Source of the DNA: Lichenihabitans psoromatis
Lineage (GTDB): Bacteria > Pseudomonadota > Alphaproteobacteria > Rhizobiales > Beijerinckiaceae
Assembly (NCBI RefSeq): GCF_004323635.1
Contig: NZ_CP036515.1
Span: 3,411,501-3,475,500 of the forward strand
DNA length: 64,000 nucleotides
Direction: 5' to 3'
Positions 57,905 through 64,000 of the stretch are shown here, piece by piece. How positions within the stretch are numbered: the first letter of the stretch is position 1; the number at the start of each line of letters is the position of its first letter. The notes beneath the pieces are model-generated. The model saw only the letters and a list, made by a program, of their open reading frames with translations, was not told where the DNA came from and searched no databases. Both the position numbers and the translations under genes were made by a program.

Positions 57905-57994
57905 TGGCGGAAGGGGTGGGATTCGAACCCACGGTGGGCTTGCACCCACGGCGGTTTTCAAGACCGCTGCCTTAAACCACTCGGCCACCCTTCC
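57905..57994 (-). tRNA. tRNA-Ser (anticodon UGA), prophage attachment locus
   Basis: On the minus strand the 7-bp acceptor arm GGAAGGG (57994-57988) pairs with CCCTTCC (57915-57909), followed by G and CCA. The anticodon arm reads GCGGTCTTGAAAACCGC with anticodon TGA. A long variable arm (GTGGGTGCAAGCCCAC) marks a class II tRNA-Ser, and the T arm is GTGGGTTCGAATCCCAC. The gene is intact, so the prophage restored the 3' end on integration. Confidence 0.95.
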
Positions 57995-58182
57995 AAGCCC
58001 GCCGCGGCGATGAACTCTCACCCTCATCTCGAAGGCGGATATCACGGCCTGGACCCGTCGACATCCAATCGACGATGATCCGACGCCCCACGTCTTTAAG
58101 GGGGCGCAGGGTGCGTCGTCAACGGCGATACGGCAGCGCTCTCACGGATCGCCGGCGAGGCCCTTGCACCATTGGCTGACCA

Positions 58183-58371
58183 TCAATCGATTTTTGATTT
58201 GTCCGATGCGCGGCGCGCGCTTTGAAGACGTTCTTCAGCCGACCGTAAGCGCGCTTTGTCGATCGAGCGAAGCTCTTCCTTAGACGTGAAAGCTGGGGCG
58301 GGCTCCGCGGTCGACGTCTGTTTCGACTGCGCTTGGCGCGCGGCTTCGATCATCTTCTTCAGGTCATCCAC
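58183..58371 (-). CDS. Hypothetical short protein
   Basis: 62 residues: MDDLKKMIEAARQAQSKQTS, TSKEELRSIDKARLRSAEER, LQSARRASDKSKID. Highly charged and helical, without known domain. It is outside the prophage, between the tRNA and rlpA; its codon pattern is like the chromosome, but it may be non-coding. Confidence 0.4.
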   Translation of the reverse strand: MDDLKKMIEAARQAQSKQTSTAEPAPAFTSKEELRSIDKARLRSAEERLQSARRASDKSKID

Positions 58372-58730
58372 GGTGTCGTCTCCCGCCTCGAGCAGAAGCT
58401 ACGGTCAGCGGAGCGGAACGGCGTCGGATCGCGTGTGTTTGAGAAGCGACATGCGTTCTCGACCTCCCGTCAGCCGCAGATATGCCGCAATTCAGCCGCA
58501 TCTCGCCACGAGACACGAAATGGCGTAGTTGAAGTCGAAGCGTTTCGAGGCCAGGGCAGGGGAGGACAAGCAGCTTCAATGTTCCGTAACCAAACTGGCG
58601 TGATAACAACGTTCGGATCGAAGGATGTGTCGGCGCGACATCGCGCTCTGTCGTCCTACCGCGAGGCTCAGGCGCCTTGTGGACCGTCGACCGGCGTAAA
58701 CAATGGGTCCTGCGTCATGCGTGTTTCGGA
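58372..58730. other. Intergenic stretch upstream of rlpA without genes
   Basis: 360 bp without a supported frame or RNA gene. It probably contains the promoter of the rlpA gene. Confidence 0.45.
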
Positions 58731-59699
58731 ATGAAGGCCGCTGCTTTCCCTTGGCGAAGCTCCAACTTCGGTTGCGCCGGAGCGTCGATCAAGGTCATCG
58801 GCTTGTCGTTCGGTTCGATGTTGATGCTGGCGGGGTGCGCGACCCAGCCGGGAAAACAGATTGCCCTTGGTGGATCTGGTTACGATCCCAAGCTTGGCGT
58901 CTACGCAAGTCCCCGTGTGGTTGCCGATGGTGAAGCGGTGCCGCGTGGTGGTGGCTCCTACCTTGTCGGTCGCCCCTATGTGATCGGCGGCCGCTCCTAC
59001 TACCCCAGCGAACGCCCCTCCGGCTATTCGGTGGTCGGCATGGCGTCCTGGTATGGCGACGCATTTCATGGACGTCGAACCGCCAATGGCGAGGTGTTCG
59101 ACAAGGGCTCCATTTCGGCCGCGCATCCGACCTTGCCGCTGCCGAGCTATGTTCGAGTCACGAACCTGAACAACAATCGATCGATGATCGTGCGCGTCAA
59201 TGATCGCGGGCCCTATCACGGCGGCCGCGTCATGGACGTGTCTCAGCGCGTCGCCGAATCGCTCGATTTTCGGCGCGCCGGCACGGCGCGTATCCGGGTT
59301 GAATATATTGGTAAGGCGTCGCTCGGTGGCGCGGATGACCAGAAACTCGCAGCAACGCTCAGAACCGATGGCGGTCCGGCTGAACTCGGTGGCTTCGCCA
59401 GCCCGACGCGTTTGGCAGATTCATCGCAACCGCCCGCCGGGCCCCCGAGCGCGCCGGCTCAGCCGACCCGTGTGGCAGCTCTCACGACGCGCGATGATTC
59501 GACTCCGGAGGAGCCGGATCTTCGGGCCTCGCAACCGCGGGGTCGCTTGAGCAAAGCGCCGACGCCGCCCTCGCGACCGTTCTCGATCGGCGACCTGCTG
59601 GTGCCACCGACCCGCCCCGGGTCGCATCCCTCTGCCAAAATGTCGGCGCGACCCCATGTGGCCGCTGATGCGTCACGCTCGAGGTCGGCCGACAACTGA
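58731..59699 (+). CDS. rlpA: RlpA-like septal lytic transglycosylase / rare lipoprotein A
   Basis: ATG at 58731 gives 322 residues. The N-terminal lipobox is SMLMLAGCATQ near residue 40, so it is an outer-membrane lipoprotein. The double-psi beta-barrel follows: SVVGMASWYGDAFHGRRTAN, GEVFDKGSISAAHPTLPLPS, NRSMIVRVNDRGPYHGGRVM, DVSQRVAESLDFRRAGTARI. In RlpA this domain cleaves naked glycan strands at the division septum. The C-terminal 120 residues are proline-rich and I see no SPOR domain. It precedes the carboxypeptidase gene, a conserved order in Hyphomicrobiales. Confidence 0.9.
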   Translation: MKAAAFPWRSSNFGCAGASIKVIGLSFGSMLMLAGCATQPGKQIALGGSGYDPKLGVYASPRVVADGEAVPRGGGSYLVGRPYVIGGRSYYPSERPSGYSVVGMASWYGDAFHGRRTANGEVFDKGSISAAHPTLPLPSYVRVTNLNNNRSMIVRVNDRGPYHGGRVMDVSQRVAESLDFRRAGTARIRVEYIGKASLGGADDQKLAATLRTDGGPAELGGFASPTRLADSSQPPAGPPSAPAQPTRVAALTTRDDSTPEEPDLRASQPRGRLSKAPTPPSRPFSIGDLLVPPTRPGSHPSAKMSARPHVAADASRSRSADN

Positions 59700-59803
59700 T
59701 CCCATGCGGAGCGGCACGTCGTTGCTCGGTCTGTGGCAAGGATGCTCTGCCGTTCGCGCCAGGCGGATGACCAACATGCGGCTTTGGCGGAGGACGAACG
59801 ACG

Positions 59804-61000
59804 ATGTCAAATCTTTGGTCTCGACTCGGACGATCTTTGGCGGCTGTCGTGGTGTCGCTTGTCTGGACTGCGGCAGCCGATGCGGCTCCGGCTGCTGAAT
59901 CGTTTCAGACGATCGCGCCCTATGCGATCCTGATGGATGCCGATAGTGGTGCGGTGCTCTTCGAAAAGAGCGCCGATACGCTGGTGGCTCCCGCCTCCAC
60001 CGCAAAGATCATGACGGCCGAGATCGTCTTCCACGAACTGACCGAACATCGCTTGAAGCTCGATGACCTGTTCGTCGTGTCGGAAAATGCCTGGAGAAAC
60101 GGCGGCGCACCGTCGGGCGGTTCGGCCATGTTCGCGGCCGTCAACAGCCGCATCCGGGTCGAGGATCTGTTGCGCGGACTCGTGATTGATTCTGGCAATG
60201 ACGCGGCCATCGCACTGGCCGAAGGCATTGCCGGATCCGAGGATGCCTTTGCGGCGCGGATGACGGCGCGGGCGCGTGAACTCGGCATGGAGAAATCGAC
60301 GTTCACCAACCCTTGGGGCAGGGGCGATCCGGACCAGAAGGGGACGCCGCGCGAAATGGCGCGGCTCGCCATTCACGTCATCACGGCCTACCCGGCTTTC
60401 TACAAATATTTCGGCGAACGTGATTTCACTTGGAACAAGGTGCATCAGCTCAACCGCAACCCGTTGCTGACCATGAATATCGGGGCCGACGGTCTCAAGA
60501 CGGGCGACATCAAGGAGAGCGGATACGGGTTGGTCGGCTCAGCCGTGCAGAATGGCGAGCGTCTCGTCCTCGTGGTCAACGGCCTCAGGACGGCCCGGGA
60601 TCGCGCCAACGAATCGTTGAAGCTGCTGTCTTGGGGGTTTCGCTCGTTCGACAACAAGACCGTGTTCGCAGCCGATGACGTCATCGGCACGGCACAGGTG
60701 TATGGGGGCGAAAGCCACAGTGTGGATCTCATCGCCGATGGAGCCGTGAAACTGCTGGCGCCGCGCGGCGCTGCGGAGCCATTGACCGGCAAGGTGCTTT
60801 ACGAGGGGCCGTTGGTCGCGCCCATCGCCAAGGGCGCTCAGGTGGCGCATCTCGCATTGTACCGGGGTGGTGCTCAGGTGCTGGACGTTCCGTTGCGAAC
60901 GGCGCACAGCGTCGCGGCTGGCTCCTTGCCGAACCGGGCTCTCGACGCCGGCATGGAAGTCGTCGCAACCTTCATCCGGACCAATGTCTTCAAGCGCTGA
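59804..61000 (+). CDS. D-alanyl-D-alanine carboxypeptidase (PBP5/6, DacA family)
   Basis: 398 residues. The signal peptide (SLAAVVVSLVWTAAADAAPA) is followed by the serine-peptidase S11 motifs: SxxK in VAPASTAKIMTAEIVF near residue 66, SGN in LVIDSGNDAAIALAEG near 130, and KTG in GADGLKTGDIKESGYG near 229. The C-terminal beta domain ends with a hydrophobic or amphipathic anchor region (EVVATFIRTNVFKR). It trims the terminal D-Ala of peptidoglycan stem peptides in the periplasm. It overlaps the tmk gene by 17 bp. Confidence 0.93.
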   Translation: MSNLWSRLGRSLAAVVVSLVWTAAADAAPAAESFQTIAPYAILMDADSGAVLFEKSADTLVAPASTAKIMTAEIVFHELTEHRLKLDDLFVVSENAWRNGGAPSGGSAMFAAVNSRIRVEDLLRGLVIDSGNDAAIALAEGIAGSEDAFAARMTARARELGMEKSTFTNPWGRGDPDQKGTPREMARLAIHVITAYPAFYKYFGERDFTWNKVHQLNRNPLLTMNIGADGLKTGDIKESGYGLVGSAVQNGERLVLVVNGLRTARDRANESLKLLSWGFRSFDNKTVFAADDVIGTAQVYGGESHSVDLIADGAVKLLAPRGAAEPLTGKVLYEGPLVAPIAKGAQVAHLALYRGGAQVLDVPLRTAHSVAAGSLPNRALDAGMEVVATFIRTNVFKR

Positions 61001-61673
61001 CCTCAATGGATCGAGCCCCGGTTTCTTCATCACGCTCGAGGGAGGCGAGGGGGCCGGCAAGTCGACACAATCGCGGCTGCTCGTCGAGCGCCTGGCTGCG
61101 AGCGGTCTCGAGGCGATCGCGACGCGGGAGCCGGGCGGCACGCCGCTGGCCGAAACCTACCGGACGGCGCTGCTGTCGGGTGCCATTGCACCCTTGGGGC
61201 CCGCCGCCGAGGCGATCGCCTTTTCGGCGGCTCGCATCGATCATCTCGATCGCAAGATCGCGCCCGCTCTCGCGCGCGGCATCAGCGTGGTCTGCGACCG
61301 TTTCATCGACTCGACGAGAGCCTATCAGGGCGCGCTTGGGCAACTCGATCCGCGTCTCATCGCGGCGCTGGAATGCGTCGTCGTGGGACGCCATCGGCCC
61401 AACCTCACGTTGATGCTCGATCTGCCGAGTGAGATCGGCCTTGCTCGGGCCGCAGCCCGACGCGGCAATGGCGCGGTGGCCGACCGGTTCGAGCAGCAGG
61501 ATCTTGCCTTTCACGATGGGCTGCGGCGGGCGTTCCTCAATATCGCGACGGAGGATCACGGCCGCTGCGTGGTGATCGATGCGACGCGTCCGCCCGACGC
61601 CGTGGCCGAGGCGATCTGGCAAGCCGTCACCAGCCGCCTGCTCAACCGCCGAACCGTGGAGCGCGAGCCCTGA
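60984..61673 (+). CDS. tmk: Thymidylate kinase
   Basis: dTMP to dTDP phosphorylation. ATG at 60984 gives 229 residues. The P-loop is GGEGAGKSTQSRLL near residue 19, then REPGGTPLAETYRTAL (DR/E-P-G-T motif) near 49, VVCDRFIDSTRAYQGAL near 105 and the lid region ARAAARRGNGAVADRFEQQD near 155. It overlaps dacA (17 bp) and holB (1 bp, TGATG), so these are translated as one unit. Confidence 0.95.
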   Translation: MSSSADLNGSSPGFFITLEGGEGAGKSTQSRLLVERLAASGLEAIATREPGGTPLAETYRTALLSGAIAPLGPAAEAIAFSAARIDHLDRKIAPALARGISVVCDRFIDSTRAYQGALGQLDPRLIAALECVVVGRHRPNLTLMLDLPSEIGLARAAARRGNGAVADRFEQQDLAFHDGLRRAFLNIATEDHGRCVVIDATRPPDAVAEAIWQAVTSRLLNRRTVEREP

Positions 61674-62755
61674 TGCGGCCGTCCAGCAGCGATCATGCGG
61701 AAAGCGATGCCATCGAGGGACTGCCGCACCCGCGCGACACCGAACGGTTGTTCGGCCATGCCGAGGCGGAGCAGGGGCTGCTCGATGCCTATCGAACCCG
61801 CCGTCTGTCGCATGCGTGGCTGATCGGTGGCCCGCGCGGCATCGGCAAAGCGACCCTGGCCTGGCGCTTCACCCGTTTCCTTCTCGCCAATCCAGACCCG
61901 GATGGTGCGGCGGTGCAGGCCGCGAGCGATCTGTCGGTTCCGCGCTCCCATCCGGTTTGGGCGCGGCTGCAGAGCGGCGGCTTCGCCGACGTCGCGGTGC
62001 TGCGCCGCGAATGGAACGACAAGACCAAAAAGATCTTCAGCGAGATCCGCGTCGACGATGTGCGGGAGGCGCTGCAATTGTTCCAACGCGCCTCGGCCGC
62101 GGGCGGATATCGGATCTGCATTATCGACAGCGCCGACGATCTCAACCGGTCGAGCGCCAATGCGCTGCTCAAGGTCATCGAGGAGCCGCCGGCGCGGTCG
62201 CTGTTCCTCATCGTGGCGCATCAGCCGACCCAGGTGATGCCGACCATCCTGTCGCGCTGCCGCAAGATGATTCTGACCGGATTGTCGCCCGACGATGTTC
62301 ACGGTGCCGTCCTCGCGACGGGGCAGGTGGGAGACGCACCTGCGGCCGATCTCGATGCCGTCATTGGCCGAAGCCATGGTTCGGTGAGCCAGACGATCCG
62401 GATGCTCAGCGGCGCGCGCCTGGGGCTCGATCGCGACCTGCGCCAGGAACTCGATCGTCTGCCCGAGGTGGATTGGCGCGCGCTGCACCGGCTTGCCGAC
62501 CGGCTCGCGGCCGCCGAGGCCGCGGAGCCGAGCGGCATAATGCTCGAGACGGTGCTGGATTGGCTCGACACCCGCGTTCGAACCCATGCGATGGCGGCGA
62601 CACCGGCGCGCCGCCTTGCGCCGCTGGCGGAGGTATGGGAGAAAGTCCGTGCTGCGGCGCGGGAGGCCGAGGCCTTGAATTTGGATAAGAGACCTTTGCT
62701 CCTGTCCATCTTCGCCGATCTCGCGCAAGCGACCCGGATGGCTGGGCTATCCTGA
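61673..62755 (+). CDS. holB: DNA polymerase III delta-prime subunit
   Basis: Clamp-loader subunit of 360 residues. The degenerate P-loop is [20 protein letters not shown] near residue 46, the Walker B/sensor region is [20 protein letters not shown] near 150, followed by [20 protein letters not shown] and [20 protein letters not shown] 61673 overlaps the tmk stop. The tmk-holB-metG order is the alphaproteobacterial arrangement. Confidence 0.93.
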   Translation: MRPSSSDHAESDAIEGLPHPRDTERLFGHAEAEQGLLDAYRTRRLSHAWLIGGPRGIGKATLAWRFTRFLLANPDPDGAAVQAASDLSVPRSHPVWARLQSGGFADVAVLRREWNDKTKKIFSEIRVDDVREALQLFQRASAAGGYRICIIDSADDLNRSSANALLKVIEEPPARSLFLIVAHQPTQVMPTILSRCRKMILTGLSPDDVHGAVLATGQVGDAPAADLDAVIGRSHGSVSQTIRMLSGARLGLDRDLRQELDRLPEVDWRALHRLADRLAAAEAAEPSGIMLETVLDWLDTRVRTHAMAATPARRLAPLAEVWEKVRAAAREAEALNLDKRPLLLSIFADLAQATRMAGLS

Positions 62756-62768
62756 AAAACGGTTGAAC

Positions 62769-64000
62769 ATGGCTGCTCGTCCGAGCTTTTACATCACCAC
62801 TGCTATTCCTTACGCCAATGGTGCACCGCACATCGGCCATGCTTACGAGCGGATCGCGGCCGACGTCATCGCGCGCAGCAAGCGGCTCGACGGTTATGAC
62901 GTGCTGTTCCTGACCGGCATGGACGAGCATGGCCAGAAGATGCAGCAGACGGCGGCCCGTCTCGACTTGACGCCGCAAGCCTTAGCGGATCGCACCGCTC
63001 GGCAGTTCGAAAGCGTCGCGACTCTTCTCAATGCGCGGGCCGACGATATTGTGCGCACCACCGAGGATCGTCATCGCATCGCTGCGCAGGAGATCTGGCG
63101 GCGGATGCAAGAGAAGGGCGACATCTACCAATCCACCTACGCGGGCTGGTATTCGATCCGAGACGAAGCCTATTACGACGAAGGCGACCTCGTGCTCGGG
63201 CCAGAGGGCAAGAAACTCGCGCCGACCGGAACGCCAGTCGAATGGGTCGAGGAGGCAAGCTATTTCTTCCGCCTCTCTAGTTATGGCGACCGGCTGCTGA
63301 CGCTATACGACAAGCAGCCCAATTTTATCGTGCCAGATAAATATCGCAATGAAGTTGTCAGCTTCGTCCGGCGGGGCCTCACCGATTTGTCGATCAGCCG
63401 CACGACCTTTGATTGGGGTGTGCCGGTTCCCGGTGATCCGGCGCATGTCATGTATGTGTGGGTCGATGCGTTGACCAACTATCTGACCGGGACGGGTTTT
63501 CCGGATGCTTCTGCCGAGCGCGCCCGGTTTTGGCCGGCGCAGGCGCATGTGATCGGCAAGGACATCACACGCTTTCATGCCGTCTTCTGGCCGGCGTTTT
63601 TGATGTCGGCCGACCTGCCGGTGCCGCGACAGATCGTGGTGCACGGGTTCCTGTTCAACCGCGGCGAAAAAATGTCGAAATCGACCGGCAACGTGGTCGA
63701 TCCGGTGACGCTGATCGACACCTATGGGGTCGATCCGATCCGGTATTTCTTCCTCCGCGAGGTGCCGTTCGGTCAGGACGGTAATTACTCGCATGAGGCG
63801 ATCGTCAATCGCATCAATGCGGATCTTGCCAACGATCTCGGCAATCTGGCGCAACGGTCGCTGTCCATGATCGGCAAGAACTGCGAGGGCGTGGTGCCGC
63901 GTCACGTGCTGCTCAGCGAGGCCGATCAGGCTTTGCTGGATGCCGCCTATGGCCTGCCCGGCACGGTAAGGGCGGCGTTGCGCGACTTTGCCTTGCATCA
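62769..64000 (+). CDS. metG: Methionyl-tRNA synthetase (5' part; 3' end outside the window)
   Basis: ATG at 62769, 13 bp after holB. The frame stays open to the window edge (about 410 codons). The class I HIGH motif is in [20 protein letters not shown] near residue 20, [15 protein letters not shown] near 55, and KMSKS in [17 protein letters not shown] near 304. Between them the zinc-knuckle cysteines found in the E. coli enzyme are missing, as in the shorter MetG form of alphaproteobacteria. No anticodon domain is seen because the window ends. Confidence 0.95.
   Translation, partial: MAARPSFYITTAIPYANGAPHIGHAYERIAADVIARSKRLDGYDVLFLTGMDEHGQKMQQTAARLDLTPQALADRTARQFESVATLLNARADDIVRTTEDRHRIAAQEIWRRMQEKGDIYQSTYAGWYSIRDEAYYDEGDLVLGPEGKKLAPTGTPVEWVEEASYFFRLSSYGDRLLTLYDKQPNFIVPDKYRNEVVSFVRRGLTDLSISRTTFDWGVPVPGDPAHVMYVWVDALTNYLTGTGFPDASAERARFWPAQAHVIGKDITRFHAVFWPAFLMSADLPVPRQIVVHGFLFNRGEKMSKSTGNVVDPVTLIDTYGVDPIRYFFLREVPFGQDGNYSHEAIVNRINADLANDLGNLAQRSLSMIGKNCEGVVPRHVLLSEADQALLDAAYGLPGTVRAALRDFALH

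Noticed and set aside
1..64000. CRISPR array or retron/diversity-generating element
   Set aside because: No regularly spaced repeats of 25-40 bp, no reverse transcriptase and no template/variable repeat pair were seen.

Overview
The window looks like chromosomal DNA of an alphaproteobacterium of the order Hyphomicrobiales (Rhizobiales). The base composition is GC-rich. The right edge carries the chromosomal order tRNA-Ser, rlpA, a D,D-carboxypeptidase, tmk, holB, metG, which I know from that order. The left two thirds hold solute transporters, sugar/polyol catabolic genes and LysR, IclR, GntR and AraC regulators, also typical of soil or plant-associated members. Genus is not determinable by eye.

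Layout. (1) 1-5.2 kb: the end of a polyamine-type ABC transporter (two permeases), a LysR regulator, and a divergent pair of guanidino-compound hydrolases: a very clear creatinase and an agmatinase-fold ureohydrolase. (2) 5.2-9.0 kb: decayed transposons of three kinds and a small XRE gene. (3) 9.0-21.9 kb: an unassigned catabolic locus. A leftward operon (HpsN/HisD-like dehydrogenase, SDR, D-2-hydroxyacid dehydrogenase) diverges from an IclR regulator and an M24 peptidase-fold enzyme across a perfect palindrome. Then come a complete RbsA/RbsC/RhaS-type ABC importer, an HpcH/HpaI aldolase, a FadR-type GntR regulator and an LVIVD-repeat protein. (4) 21.9-23.5 kb: scraps of an IS1182 element, a flavin monooxygenase, an IS3 element and an HlyD-type efflux protein. 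(5) 23.6-30.1 kb: a ribitol-type polyol operon (ABC importer, FGGY kinase, AraC regulator, ribitol 2-dehydrogenase). (6) 30.2-33.5 kb: more transposon debris and a large multiply broken gene. (7) 33.5-35.6 kb: an XRE/MmyB-type regulator divergent from a SnoaL-like protein and an alpha/beta hydrolase. (8) about 36.0-57.8 kb: a defective prophage whose integrase abuts tRNA-Ser(UGA). (9) 57.9-64 kb: conserved chromosomal housekeeping genes.

The prophage is the most interesting part. It has a CI/S24 repressor with a Cro-like partner and a family of 12-bp operators at two early control regions, a long leftward run of small genes, two tyrosine recombinases and HNH-TerS-TerL at the left end. TerL is cut after about 138 codons, and no capsid or tail genes are present. 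It encodes proteins resembling three cell-cycle factors of alphaproteobacteria: a GapR/DUF2312 protein, a protein with a GcrA-like C-terminal half, and two tandem beta-class adenine methyltransferases of CcrM-like architecture; it also has an MT-A70 methylase. A divergent DUF4142/KatE-catalase pair, bounded on both outer sides by strong hairpins, sits in the middle of the phage genes like a self-contained stress cassette. Two rightward small genes share a duplicated leader containing a 9-bp stem. No CRISPR array, rRNA or complete intact insertion sequence was seen.
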